From an uncultured Shewanella sp. (GTDB lineage Bacteria; Pseudomonadota; Gammaproteobacteria; Enterobacterales; Shewanellaceae), in the NCBI RefSeq assembly GCF_947491715.1, contig NZ_CANLKR010000004.1, positions 1 through 64,000 on the forward strand: 64,000 nucleotides of DNA, read 5' to 3'. How positions within the stretch are numbered: position 1 is the stretch's first letter; every line of letters starts with the position of its first letter. A program made the position numbers and the translations under genes. The notes under the pieces are model-generated. The model saw nothing but the letters and a program-made list of their open reading frames with translations, was not told where the DNA came from and did not search any database. Positions 37,635 through 47,541 of this stretch are shown here, piece after piece.

Positions 37635-38030
37635 ATGGAATTTTTAACGGGTTTATATCCTGGCATTAAGCACTTACATCTTACACTGGTTGCGACAAGT
37701 GTATTGTTTTTTATTTTTCGATTTGTGCTGCATTTACGTGATTCAGCGTTGTTGGATAAGAAGTGGCTAAAGATATCACCTCATGTCATCGATACATTCT
37801 TACTTCTCTCTGGATTGGTTTTATGTTTCATTATTCAACAATTCCCCTTTGTTGATCCTTGGTTGACAGAAAAAATAGGTGCAGTTGTTGCTTATATCGT
37901 GCTGGCGACCATAGCGTTAAAAGCCAATAGGGGTAAGCTTTTTAAGATTTTTGCTGCATTTGGTGCTCTAGGATGGGTTGTGTACGCGGCAAAAATAGCA
38001 GTTTTTAAACAGGCAATATTAATAAGTTAA
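37635..38030 (+). CDS. SirB2-family membrane protein
   Basis: A 131-residue inner-membrane protein with four predicted helices, starting FLTGLYPGIKHLHLTLVATSVLFF and including LLLSGLVLCFIIQQFPF, which match the SirB family. Molecular role is not known. Its stop overlaps the next start by one base (TAATG), so it is coupled to sirB1. This pair lies next to prmC and kdsA in related genomes, marking the return to conserved gene order. Confidence 0.82.
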   Translation: MEFLTGLYPGIKHLHLTLVATSVLFFIFRFVLHLRDSALLDKKWLKISPHVIDTFLLLSGLVLCFIIQQFPFVDPWLTEKIGAVVAYIVLATIALKANRGKLFKIFAAFGALGWVVYAAKIAVFKQAILIS

Positions 38031-38818
38031 TGACAAAATTCATTCTGAGTGATGCGATAAAGTTACCTGAGATCGCATTTGAAATAACAGAGCATCTTGG
38101 CTTTTCAAAAGTGCAAAGCACACAATGGGCTTGGTATGCCTTAGCGGGGTCAGTATTAAGCCATTATGTGGTTGATAGGCATGATCGTCTAAGGGCCTTA
38201 TTGCATTGGTTTTATCAAGAGAAAGGCTTTTGCGCTAGAGATGACTATTTTAGTGTTGAAGCGGCTGATTTAGGCCGCTGCTTAGTCACTCGTCAAGGTA
38301 ATAGTACCACATTGGCGACTCTTTTGATGTTACTGGCCAAGCAGCTTGATTTACAAGTGGAATTAATTTTATTGCCCGGGTTTACGGCATTGTGTTGTCG
38401 TATTGATAGTGATGTTTATTATATCGATCCTTTGACCGGAAAACGTATGAGTAAGCACGAGTTGCATGTGGTTGTGCGAGGAGAGCTAGGTAATGCGGCA
38501 AAATTAAAACCGAGTTATTTAAAGCCTGCGACGCCCAAACGCATTGTGTCTCGAATGATCCACGAGCTTAAGGCGGGTTGTATTATTGCTCGTCAATTTG
38601 AGCCTGCTATGGAATGCAGTAATTTATTACTGCAATGGCATAGTGATGATCTTAACCTTAATCGGGAGCGTGCATTTATCGCACAGCAGCTCGGTTGTTT
38701 AAGTTTAGCGACGGCGGATTTGGAGCACTTTATTGATAATAGCCCCAACGATCCTTTGATTGAGCTGGTTAAAATACAGCTAAAAGAGCTGCGCAGTGAA
38801 GTGGAGGTTTTTCATTAA
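38030..38818 (+). CDS. SirB1-family transglutaminase-like/TPR protein
   Basis: A 262-residue cytosolic protein. The N-terminal two-thirds carry the transglutaminase-like SirB1 domain (GRCLVTRQGNSTTLATLLMLLAKQL followed by LPGFTALCCRIDSDVYYIDP). The C-terminal third looks like tetratricopeptide repeats (ERAFIAQQLGCLSLATADLEHFIDN). The catalytic cysteine expected before STTLA is a glycine-asparagine stretch here, as in many SirB1 proteins, so enzymatic activity is doubtful. Its role is unknown. Coupled to sirB2 upstream. Confidence 0.82.
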   Translation: MTKFILSDAIKLPEIAFEITEHLGFSKVQSTQWAWYALAGSVLSHYVVDRHDRLRALLHWFYQEKGFCARDDYFSVEAADLGRCLVTRQGNSTTLATLLMLLAKQLDLQVELILLPGFTALCCRIDSDVYYIDPLTGKRMSKHELHVVVRGELGNAAKLKPSYLKPATPKRIVSRMIHELKAGCIIARQFEPAMECSNLLLQWHSDDLNLNRERAFIAQQLGCLSLATADLEHFIDNSPNDPLIELVKIQLKELRSEVEVFH

Positions 38819-38850
38819 CGTTGGAAGTAACAGCGTTTAGACAATATAAG

Positions 38851-38880
38851 TAACAGCGCCCTTATTGAAGGGCGCTGTTA
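38851..38880 (+). terminator. Terminator after sirB1
   Basis: A perfect 13-bp stem TAACAGCGCCCTT / AAGGGCGCTGTTA with loop ATTG, 33 bases past the stop codon. The following sequence TATCCTAAAC is not T-rich, but the stem is strong. Confidence 0.7.
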
Positions 38881-38987
38881 TATCCTAAACCTCCAAACAA
38901 GCACCGTTGAGTGGTGTCAGTATATTCAAACCTCTAAATGGAAAAAATAATAATAAAGCAGCGATGACTGCAAGGGAGAAGTAATTT

Positions 38988-40244
38988 ATGAGTGAAACAG
39001 CTTTAGTGACTAACGATGCGATTGCGTTAGGTCTGTTAACCACTATTTTAGGCGGTATTTTTTACACCAGTACCAGTTCTCATCCATTTTGGCAAAAGTT
39101 TTATCGCTTCATTCCTGCGTTACTCTTGTGTTATTTTTTACCTTCACTATTAAACACTTTTGGTATTGTTGATGGTGATACGTCCAAACTTTATTTTGTA
39201 GCATCACGCTATTTGTTACCTGCGTGTCTCGTGTTGTTGATTTTAAGTGTCGACTTAAAAGCCATTTTGTCTTTGGGTCCTAAGGCGCTTATTATGTTTC
39301 TCACTGGAACGGTGGGTATCGTTATTGGTGGGCCTATTGCGTTATTGATTATTTCTGCGATTAATCCGGAGGTGATTGGTGGACATGGCCCTGATGCGGT
39401 ATGGCGCGGCATGACAACACTCGCTGGTAGCTGGATTGGTGGCGGCGCGAATCAGGCCGCGATGAAAGAAATCTATGGTGCAGGGGGGAATATCTTTTCG
39501 GTAATGGTGACCGTTGATGTCATTGTTGCCAATATTTGGATGGCTGTTCTTCTGTTTATGGCCTCGAAAGCGAAAGAGATTGATGCTAAGACAGGGGCTG
39601 ATACCTCTGCGATTGATGTCTTAAAATCCAAGGTTGAGCAATATCATGCTGAGCATGCTCGTATTCCTAGTTTACGGGATTTGATGCTGATTGTCGCGAT
39701 TGGCTTTGGTGTGACAGGTCTTGCTCATTTTGCTGCAGACTTTTTGGGACCTTATTTTGAGGCAAACTATCCCTGGACACAAGCCTATAGCTTAACGTCG
39801 AAGTTTTTTTGGTTAATTGTGTTAGTGACGAGTGTGGGACTTGCACTTTCATTTAGCCCAGTTAGACACATTGAAGCTGCTGGCGCATCGAAAGTGGCAT
39901 CGGCATTTTTATACATTTTAGTGGCGACCATAGGTTTGCATATGGATGTATCTAAGTTAGCCGATGAAGCGAATCTTTGGTATTTTGCTATCGGGATTAT
40001 TTGGATGCTCGTCCATGCAACCTTTATGTTGTTGGTGGCAAAATTGATTAAAGCGCCACTATTTTATATGGCGGTGGGCAGTCAAGCGAATGTTGGGGGC
40101 GCGGCATCTGCGCCAGTCGTCGCAGCAGCTTTTCATCCTGCTCTTGCGCCTGTAGGTGTGTTATTGGCTGTACTGGGTTATGCTTTAGGCACGTATATGG
40201 CTTGGCTTTGTGGTCAAATTTTACAGCTGATAGCGGTGGCATAA
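38988..40244 (+). CDS. DUF819-family membrane protein
   Basis: A 418-residue inner-membrane protein with about ten to eleven hydrophobic helices. The glycine-rich segments GTVGIVIGGPIALL, AGSWIGGGANQAAMKEIYG and VGSQANVGGAASAPVVAAAF are typical of the DUF819 (YjcL-like) family, which looks like a transporter family. Its substrate is unknown. GGGAGAAG precedes the ATG. It stands between sirB1 and kdsA with its own terminator upstream. Confidence 0.82.
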   Translation: MSETALVTNDAIALGLLTTILGGIFYTSTSSHPFWQKFYRFIPALLLCYFLPSLLNTFGIVDGDTSKLYFVASRYLLPACLVLLILSVDLKAILSLGPKALIMFLTGTVGIVIGGPIALLIISAINPEVIGGHGPDAVWRGMTTLAGSWIGGGANQAAMKEIYGAGGNIFSVMVTVDVIVANIWMAVLLFMASKAKEIDAKTGADTSAIDVLKSKVEQYHAEHARIPSLRDLMLIVAIGFGVTGLAHFAADFLGPYFEANYPWTQAYSLTSKFFWLIVLVTSVGLALSFSPVRHIEAAGASKVASAFLYILVATIGLHMDVSKLADEANLWYFAIGIIWMLVHATFMLLVAKLIKAPLFYMAVGSQANVGGAASAPVVAAAFHPALAPVGVLLAVLGYALGTYMAWLCGQILQLIAVA

Positions 40245-40318
40245 GATAGAGCATTGACAAGCATTATTCTATGGCATGCTTAAGTAATCAACTTTCTGAA
40301 TAATGAATGGTTTTTTGA

Positions 40319-41179
<861 letters not shown>

Positions 41180-41241
41180 ATATCATTGTTAACCTGCTCA
41201 ACCTTTGTCAATAAGCAGAGTAGATAAAGGAAGCCGATAAG

Positions 41242-41270
41242 ACCGCTAATAGGGTTATTAGCGGTTTTTT
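41242..41270 (+). terminator. Terminator of kdsA
   Basis: A 9-bp stem ACCGCTAAT / ATTAGCGGT with loop AGGGTT, followed by TTTTTATT, about 60 bases past the stop codon. Confidence 0.85.
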
Positions 41271-41284
41271 ATTACTGATAGTTT

Positions 41285-41386
41285 TTACTTTTCCCGTTTA
41301 CGGATGGCGATGCTGATGCAAATAGCGGCACCTCCCCAAGTGAGGGTTAAGCCAATGCACATCATAATGATTGCTGAAGTTGTCAT
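41285..41386 (-). CDS. MetS-like small subunit of an NSS transporter (33 residues)
   Basis: A 33-residue single-helix membrane peptide: MTTSAIIMMCIGLTLTWGGA, then AICISIAIRKREK. The glycine-containing helix followed by a basic end fits the methionine/alanine importer small subunit family (MetS). Its ATG overlaps the stop of the large transporter gene as ATGA, so it is translationally coupled. It is too short for routine gene callers. In Corynebacterium MetS is needed for MetP transport; a similar role here is inference. Confidence 0.78.
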   Translation of the reverse strand: MTTSAIIMMCIGLTLTWGGAAICISIAIRKREK

Positions 41387-42888
41387 GGTTTGTTCTCATC
41401 GATTGTGGAAGTAGATTGTTTAGAGCAGAAATCAATCACTATTGAAATCAATATCATTATGGATATTAATCCCCATCCAAGTATGATTTGTTCTATTAAA
41501 GCGTACTCTTCGTACCCTTTGGTTAACGTATTAAATACGTTTCTGATAAAAATGATCAGCAATAATGCGGGACTGATATAACGTAAACACAATTCTAACC
41601 ATTTTCCTATCGTAAAGTCTGACAGTTGATTGACATAATGACGTATTGTCGATGCTTTGATAAACCAAGCGATGAGTATGACTTCAATCAAGCAGCTAAA
41701 GAGTAGGGCGATGTTATTAATAAAATAATCAACTAAGTCTAATAGTAATATTCCACCGTTTGTGGCAAAGAGTAGAGAGATAACAACCCCTAGCCCACAT
41801 ACGAGAGTGGCGACTTTTTTTCTGGGGTAAGCTGTCTTGTCTATGATTGCGGAAATGACGGCTTCCATTATGGAGATATGAGAGCTCAGCCCTGCCACAA
41901 TTAAAGTGAAAAAAAATAAGGGGCCAAGAATATAAGGGATAGGTAAGTGAGTAATGGCTTCAGGTATTGTCACAAACGCCAGCCCTACGCCTGATGAGAT
42001 AACATTAGTGATAGGTTGGGCTTGTTGGGTAGCCATATGTCCTAAGACACTGAAAATAAGGATCCCTGCAAGAATAGAGAAGCCACAATTGATCAGTACA
42101 GTGATAATGGCGTTATTGTTAATATCAGATTTTTTAGGTAAATAGCTGGAATAGGCAAACATGATGGCAAATCCGACACTTAAGGTGAAAAAGATTTGAC
42201 CGTATGCTGCTGACCACACTTTAGCATTAAAGAGCTGGCTAAAATCCGGTTCGAAAAGGTAATTCAATCCATCTTGTGCGCCCGGTAAAAAAGCCGTTTG
42301 TGAAATAAGAAAGAGTACCATAATTAACAAAAGTGGCATCAAGAGTTTATTGGCCTTTTCTATTCCGCCTTTGATCCCAGTATACACTGCGAAAAAAGTA
42401 ATACTCCATGCAATTAACATAGGAATAGCAATGTGCAGTAATAGCTCTCCTAGTTGCGATGGTGAATGTTCACCCACTTGTAAATATTGCGTGAAAAAGA
42501 ACTGATTAGTGTCATTTCCCCAATTTTGAGTAAAGGAAAGACCTAAGTAAGAAATGGACCAACCGATAATGGCGACGTAATAAATCCCGATAACAGCGGC
42601 GATCATAACCTGAAACCAACCTAACCACTGTACACGGGTGTTCAAGTTTATACCGAGATATTCAAATACACCAGGCGCGGCCTGACGTAATTTGTGGCCT
42701 AAGCTAAACTCCATAATCATGAAAGGGATCCCAGCGGATAGCATAGCGAATAAATAAGGGATAAAAAAAGCACCGCCACCATTTTCATAAGTGATGTAAG
42801 GAAAACGCCATATGTTTCCTAAACCAATTGCCGAGCCTACTGCTGCTAATATGAAGCCCGTTCTAGAATTCCATTGCTCCCTTCCCAT
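41383..42888 (-). CDS. Sodium:neurotransmitter symporter-family transporter (MetP-like)
   Basis: A 501-residue inner-membrane Na+-coupled amino acid transporter of the SNF/NSS family, with about twelve helices. The first helix has SAIGLGNIWRFPYITYENGGGAF, the sodium- and substrate-binding signature. Coupling to a MetS-like small subunit points to methionine or alanine as substrate. AAGGAC precedes the ATG. About 115 bases upstream is a 9-bp tandem repeat array that may lie in or near its promoter. Confidence 0.9.
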   Translation of the reverse strand: MGREQWNSRTGFILAAVGSAIGLGNIWRFPYITYENGGGAFFIPYLFAMLSAGIPFMIMEFSLGHKLRQAAPGVFEYLGINLNTRVQWLGWFQVMIAAVIGIYYVAIIGWSISYLGLSFTQNWGNDTNQFFFTQYLQVGEHSPSQLGELLLHIAIPMLIAWSITFFAVYTGIKGGIEKANKLLMPLLLIMVLFLISQTAFLPGAQDGLNYLFEPDFSQLFNAKVWSAAYGQIFFTLSVGFAIMFAYSSYLPKKSDINNNAIITVLINCGFSILAGILIFSVLGHMATQQAQPITNVISSGVGLAFVTIPEAITHLPIPYILGPLFFFTLIVAGLSSHISIMEAVISAIIDKTAYPRKKVATLVCGLGVVISLLFATNGGILLLDLVDYFINNIALLFSCLIEVILIAWFIKASTIRHYVNQLSDFTIGKWLELCLRYISPALLLIIFIRNVFNTLTKGYEEYALIEQIILGWGLISIMILISIVIDFCSKQSTSTIDENKP

Positions 42889-43001
42889 AACAGTCCTTTA
42901 ATGAGTCTTATTGTTTGTATTAATGAAAGTTTAGTTACATTTCTTTCTTTTTGTTGAATGAATTTATATTAAATTTGATGTTCATTTTGAGTCAGATATA
43001 A

Positions 43002-43082
43002 GATAACTGCGATAACTGCGATAACTGCGATAACTGCGATAACTGCGATAACTGCGATAACTGCGATAACTGCGATAACTGG
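43002..43082. repeat. 9-bp tandem repeat (GATAACTGC), eight perfect copies plus one variant
   Basis: GATAACTGC is repeated eight times without change from 43002 to 43073, then GATAACTGG ends the array at 43082. It lies in the intergenic region between the divergent MetP-like transporter (start 42888) and the secreted DUF6515-like gene (start 43262). Perfect copies imply recent expansion, so copy number may vary between strains. Confidence 0.97.
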
Positions 43083-43261
43083 AGTATAGAATTGGTTTAT
43101 GTTTTATGAGTAACAACAGTGGATTTTAATCATTATGATAAGAAAATGTTTTTTTGATTGTTTACGTTCTTTTTATTTAAATTGATGAAGTAAGACATTC
43201 ATTTACTTTATATCGGTATACACTTGTTCATTCTTTTAGGGGGAGCCCTTTTGAGGTCATT

Positions 43262-43864
43262 ATGAAACTTTTAAGTCGATACAGCCTATTATTGTTGATC
43301 CCATCAATATTATTCAGTCCATTTAGCTTGAGTGAACCCCATGGTCATGGCGATAAGCATGGGAATAAAAGGAAAGATAAAGTCGTTGTGATCGTTAAAG
43401 AGCCTAAACATAAAGTGGGTTATCAGAGGAAGCATATGCCTAAAGGGACGACGAAAATTGTCGTTAAGAAGAATAATTATTATTTCTTTGATGGTTTTTA
43501 CTATCGTTCGGTAAGAGGGCAATATCAAGTTGTAAAGAGTCCTCATGGAGCGCGTATTAAGACATTACCAGTGGGTTACAGAAGGATAGTGATTGGCACA
43601 ATACCTTATTTTGTGTTTGAAGGGACTTATTATCAGTATAGAGAAAACACGAGGGATTACATCGTGGTCGGTGAGCCTCATTCAAGTAATGAAGTGATTA
43701 AAGTATCGGGCAATTACATTGCGGGCGAAGTGTATTCTCAATTGCCTGAACATACGGAATCAGTTAAAAAGAATGGAATGCAATACTTTAGATATGGTTC
43801 ACTTTATTTCTTACCTCAAGTTACGAATGGCCATATTGTCTATCTTGCAGTCAAATTGAACTGA
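43262..43864 (+). CDS. Secreted DUF6515-like protein
   Basis: A 200-residue exported protein. A signal peptide (LLLLIPSILFSPFSLS, cleavage about residue 24) is followed by a histidine- and lysine-rich linker (EPHGHGDKHGNKRKDK) that may bind metal. The rest has repeated tyrosine-rich strands, such as NNYYFFDGFYYRSVRGQY and IPYFVFEGTYYQYRE, typical of this family of cell-envelope proteins of unknown function. GGGGGAG lies upstream at longer spacing and GAGGTC is nearer to the ATG. Confidence 0.68.
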   Translation: MKLLSRYSLLLLIPSILFSPFSLSEPHGHGDKHGNKRKDKVVVIVKEPKHKVGYQRKHMPKGTTKIVVKKNNYYFFDGFYYRSVRGQYQVVKSPHGARIKTLPVGYRRIVIGTIPYFVFEGTYYQYRENTRDYIVVGEPHSSNEVIKVSGNYIAGEVYSQLPEHTESVKKNGMQYFRYGSLYFLPQVTNGHIVYLAVKLN

Positions 43865-43885
43865 TTGTCATATCACAGAAAATAC

Positions 43886-43925
43886 CTCTGGCTTGAATGG
43901 CTGAGATGAGCCCTTCAAACCAGAG
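43886..43925. terminator. Bidirectional hairpin between convergent genes
   Basis: A 17-bp stem with two mismatches (CTCTGGCTTGAATGGCT with AGCCCTTCAAACCAGAG) around GAGATG. It sits between the stop codons of the secreted protein gene and panE, and could terminate both. T tracts are weak. Confidence 0.6.
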
Positions 43926-43938
43926 TGAAATTGAAAGA

Positions 43939-44865
43939 TTATTCATTATTTTCAATTTGCTTCACTCTACGATAAAGCTGAATGTTTTCAGGTACTGCTA
44001 ATTGATGTTTTTTTGCTTGCTGAATAATATAACCATTGATGTTGTTAATTTCACTTCGCCTATGGTGTTTAATGTCTTGGTACATCGAAGAGAAATTATT
44101 GTGGGTGAGTGTGATGACCTCAAAAATACGTTTCATTAAATGGTCTTTATCTAATAGAATACCGTCATGTTGTGCAACCAATATCACTTCATCGGTAATG
44201 GCTTCTATTGTTGCATGATAGTGAGTGTTATTGAGCTCTCCATTTTTGCATTGATTAATGGCAGTGAGTGGGTTAATCGTGGCATTGACGGCGAGCTTTT
44301 GCCATAACATGGGCACAATAGTCTCGCAGTATTCAATGTTATGAATATTACTCAGCAGTGTTTGCTTTAAATGTTCACTCATGACTGGGCCGAAGTAGTG
44401 GCCAAATTGAGTCAGCCCTGTTCCTGTTTGTTCTATATGCCATCTATCATGTTTGATGGCGCCTTGGGATGTTGTCCCTAAGCTGAGCCCTAAAGTGGGA
44501 TAAGCGTGTTGTAATGCCTCTTTAATGATCAGGTGTGGTCCCATCCCATTATGGAGTAACAAAATATGACACTGTGGGTGAAGCTTACTCAGTAAAGGGA
44601 GCAATGCGTCTGTGACTTGATAAGATTTAACACAAACAATGAGTAATTGAATTTTTAGGAGAATGTGGGGCTCGTTTTGTGCACTAATACAATCTGCTAT
44701 GTAATCTATTTTATTGCCGTTCATTGAGGTGAAGTTAACTGTTTGGCGACGAGTCTCAAGGCGATCGATGAAGTAAAATATATCTTGATTTTTGTTAAGT
44801 TGACTCAATTGAAAATGTTTGAGTTGCCCAATGGCACCAGCGCCTAATATTCCTATATGATTCAT
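43939..44865 (-). CDS. panE: 2-dehydropantoate 2-reductase
   Basis: A 308-residue NADPH-dependent reductase making pantoate for coenzyme A. The dinucleotide motif GILGAGAIGQL is at residues 4-14, the catalytic lysine region is MLWQKLAVNATINPLTAI, and the C-terminal segment SSMYQDIKHHRRSEINNINGYI is characteristic. Length is normal. No clear ribosome-binding site is visible. Convergent with the upstream secreted protein gene; the VanZ-like gene lies 58 bases upstream in the same direction. Confidence 0.88.
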   Translation of the reverse strand: MNHIGILGAGAIGQLKHFQLSQLNKNQDIFYFIDRLETRRQTVNFTSMNGNKIDYIADCISAQNEPHILLKIQLLIVCVKSYQVTDALLPLLSKLHPQCHILLLHNGMGPHLIIKEALQHAYPTLGLSLGTTSQGAIKHDRWHIEQTGTGLTQFGHYFGPVMSEHLKQTLLSNIHNIEYCETIVPMLWQKLAVNATINPLTAINQCKNGELNNTHYHATIEAITDEVILVAQHDGILLDKDHLMKRIFEVITLTHNNFSSMYQDIKHHRRSEINNINGYIIQQAKKHQLAVPENIQLYRRVKQIENNE

Positions 44866-44923
44866 ATTAAAAAGTCTAACTCTGTATGGCTAACAATCAT
44901 TCTGTATTATACGCAAAAAGAGG

Positions 44924-45331
44924 CTAACTTTCGGCTCTTCGTTTATCAATATAATGTGTTTTTAATTTGTTGATGAGTAAAATAAAATAAAAACATGATA
45001 TTCCGATAATATCTGCGATTAGATCGCCGAAGGAAGCCGTTCGATAAGGTAGAACAGATTGAATGATTTCGATAATACTGGCATAACCCATTAGAAAGGT
45101 GATGATAAGATAATTGTTAGGCTTAAAAGCAAAATAAGTCAGCAAAGATAATATAAAAAAACTGATAGCATGGGCAATTTTGTCGAAATGTGGGATCCAA
45201 GTTGGGCTATAGCTTTGTCTAGAAAAGACTAAATAACTGATAAGTAATAAACTGATGATAAATGCTACTTTAAATATTAAGGGTTTTGTACTCACAAGCG
45301 ACGACATCATGTTGTTATTTGGTTTCATCAT
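44924..45331 (-). CDS. VanZ-like family membrane protein
   Basis: A 135-residue inner-membrane protein with four hydrophobic helices. WIPHFDKIAHAISFFILSLLTYF and IEIIQSVLPYRTASFGDLIADIIG are the two signature segments of the VanZ-like family. VanZ itself gives low teicoplanin resistance, but proteins of this length in gammaproteobacteria have no known function. Upstream of panE and divergent from yajQ. Confidence 0.78.
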   Translation of the reverse strand: MMKPNNNMMSSLVSTKPLIFKVAFIISLLLISYLVFSRQSYSPTWIPHFDKIAHAISFFILSLLTYFAFKPNNYLIITFLMGYASIIEIIQSVLPYRTASFGDLIADIIGISCFYFILLINKLKTHYIDKRRAES

Positions 45332-45446
45332 AGGCTAAATGTATCCATAAAGTCACCTATAAGTCCATTTTATCTGATTATACCTTCAACTTTGAGGGCG
45401 CCATGGGTAGACTAGACATTTTTATTGAGTATGAGGACAATGAATT

Positions 45447-45932
45447 ATGCCTTCTATGGATATCGTCTCTGAAGTCGATGAAGTTGAATTACGTAATGCC
45501 GTTGATAATGCCAGACGTGAGTTGAGCAATCGCTTTGATTTTAGAGGAAAAGAAGCCAGTATTGAATATAAAGATCATGTGGTGACTTTATCTGCTGAAG
45601 ATGATTTTCAATGCCAGCAATTGGTTGATATTTTACGTATGCAGTTAAGCAAAAGAAATGTCGACCCAGCCGCAATGGATGTGGATGATAAAGCGGTTCA
45701 CAGCGGAAAAACATTTTCTTTAAAAGTGAATTTTAAGCAAGGCATTGAAAGTCTTGTCGCCAAAAAATTGGTTAAGTTAATTAAAGACAGTAAGCTTAAA
45801 GTGCAAGCATCCATACAAGGTGATTCTGTCAGAGTCACTGGTAAAAAACGTGACGATCTTCAGGCGGTGATGGCCATAGCAAGAGAGTCTGATTTAGGTC
45901 AACCTTTTCAGTTTAATAACTTTAGAGATTAA
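45447..45932 (+). CDS. yajQ: YajQ-family nucleotide-binding protein
   Basis: A 161-residue cytosolic protein. [39 protein letters not shown] and the C-terminal [21 protein letters not shown] match YajQ throughout. Family members bind cyclic di-GMP in Xanthomonas and Pseudomonas and act on transcription; E. coli YajQ has been reported to bind nucleotides or tRNA. GAGGAC is well placed. A terminator follows. Confidence 0.93.
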   Translation: MPSMDIVSEVDEVELRNAVDNARRELSNRFDFRGKEASIEYKDHVVTLSAEDDFQCQQLVDILRMQLSKRNVDPAAMDVDDKAVHSGKTFSLKVNFKQGIESLVAKKLVKLIKDSKLKVQASIQGDSVRVTGKKRDDLQAVMAIARESDLGQPFQFNNFRD

Positions 45933-45937
45933 CGCTT

Positions 45938-45966
45938 ATATAGCCCTCATAATGTGAGGGCTATAT
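45938..45966 (+). terminator. Terminator after yajQ
   Basis: A perfect 12-bp stem ATATAGCCCTCA / TGAGGGCTATAT with a five-base loop, followed by ATCTTTTTTGC. It begins six bases after the stop codon. Confidence 0.88.
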
Positions 45967-46014
45967 ATCTTTTTTGCTTGATTCTATATTCAGATTAATT
46001 CGAGTTCAGTTTAA

Positions 46015-47385
46015 TTATTCAGGATGTGGTGCGTATTTGTTAACGAGATAAATGAGTCCTAATACCGGGATCCCGATAGCACTTGTGCCAATAAAGAAAC
46101 TGACATAGTTAAAATGATCAATATACACCCCCGAAAAACCGGCGATAAACTTAGGGAACAATAGCATTATCGATGATAATAAGGCATATTGTGTTGCGCT
46201 GAAGCCACTGCTTGTGAGGCTGGATAAATAAGCAATGAAGGCAGAAGTGGCAATACCCGAACAAAAATTATCGACAGAGATAATGCCTGTGAGCAGTGTG
46301 ACGTCATAACCTATAATCGCTTGATAGGCGAATAGCACGTTAGTTATAGAGGCTAAAAGTGCCCCTAAAAATAAAATTTTCATCGTGCCATACCGAGCAA
46401 TTAAAAGACCACCGAATCCTGCGCCCACTAAGGTCATGATCAATCCATAAACTTTGGTTATTGTGGCGATTTCAGCTTTAGAAAATCCCATATCCACATA
46501 AAACACATTGGCCATTATTCCCATGACAATATCAGAGATACGATAACAAGAGACGAGTAATAATATTAAAATAGCGCTGCGACCATAACGTTTAAAAAAA
46601 TCGATAAAAGGCAAGGCTGCTGCGGTATATAACCAAGAAAAGAGCCCTGCTATTCTCGTTGGGTAGCGAAGCGATAATTGCTGTTTTAATTGTGCTTCTT
46701 GTTCATCGGCTTCTTTGGTTTCAATGTTAGGTTCACGGCAAAAGAGTGTCGTTAATACCCCGACCATCATAAAACCAGCCATGGCAAAATAAGCGGTTTG
46801 CCAAGCTTGCAAGTTATATTTTTGGCTATCAGGTTCGACCCATGCTGCAATGGTTAAGGCGCCGGCAGTAGAGATTATCATTGCGCAGCGATAACCCACT
46901 TGATATGCCGCAGCAAGCGCGGCTTGCATTTTTTGAGGAGCGGATTCAATTCGAAAAGCATCAATAACAATATCTTGCGTTGCTGAAGAAAAAGCAATTA
47001 AAAAGGCAAAAAAAGCTAAACTTTCAAGATTTGCTAGAGGGTTACTTTGGCTCATTGCTACAATGGCTAAAATGACTAAGCTTTGAGCCAGTAACATCCA
47101 AGAGCGTCTTCGGCCTAATAGAGGAGTGAGTATGGGTATTGAGAGTCTATCGACTAAAGGAGACCAAACCCACTTAAAGCCGTAAGTGAGCGCTATCCAG
47201 CTAAAGTAGCCTATAGCACTGCGATCAATTCCTGCTTCTCTTAGCCAAAATGACAGTGTTGAAAAGACTAGCATCAACGGCAGGCCGGATGAAAAGCCTA
47301 AAAAAAGTAAAACAAGGACGCGTTTATGGCGGTAAATGGAAAAAGCTTGTTGGATCCGTTGCAAACGAGTGCTGGCAATAATCAT
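46015..47385 (-). CDS. ampG: AmpG-family muropeptide MFS permease
   Basis: A 456-residue inner-membrane transporter with twelve or more helices. LLFLGFSSGLPLMLVFSTLSFWLREAGI at the start, followed by KWVWSPLVDRL and LLGRRRSWMLLAQ, identifies AmpG, which brings anhydromuropeptides into the cytoplasm for cell-wall recycling and beta-lactamase induction. A QDIVIDAFRIE segment is typical. In enteric bacteria ampG is near yajG and bolA; here yajG lies 3 kb away, a loose version of the same neighbourhood. Confidence 0.9.
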   Translation of the reverse strand: MIIASTRLQRIQQAFSIYRHKRVLVLLFLGFSSGLPLMLVFSTLSFWLREAGIDRSAIGYFSWIALTYGFKWVWSPLVDRLSIPILTPLLGRRRSWMLLAQSLVILAIVAMSQSNPLANLESLAFFAFLIAFSSATQDIVIDAFRIESAPQKMQAALAAAYQVGYRCAMIISTAGALTIAAWVEPDSQKYNLQAWQTAYFAMAGFMMVGVLTTLFCREPNIETKEADEQEAQLKQQLSLRYPTRIAGLFSWLYTAAALPFIDFFKRYGRSAILILLLVSCYRISDIVMGIMANVFYVDMGFSKAEIATITKVYGLIMTLVGAGFGGLLIARYGTMKILFLGALLASITNVLFAYQAIIGYDVTLLTGIISVDNFCSGIATSAFIAYLSSLTSSGFSATQYALLSSIMLLFPKFIAGFSGVYIDHFNYVSFFIGTSAIGIPVLGLIYLVNKYAPHPE

Positions 47386-47541
47386 AACATTACTACTTGA
47401 AGTAAGATATGGCTAGCTTAAGCGGGAGGCGAGCAAGGTTCAAGGTTAATCTGTGTAAAATTGCCTTGGGTCTGTCAGTTAGAGGGAGGGGTAATGAACT
47501 ACACTTTAATATAAAGGACTAGGAGGTGTTTAATAAAGGTT

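Noticed and set aside
43002..43082. Tandem repeat considered as a CRISPR array
   Set aside because: Units are 9 bases and directly adjacent with no spacers, so it is a minisatellite.
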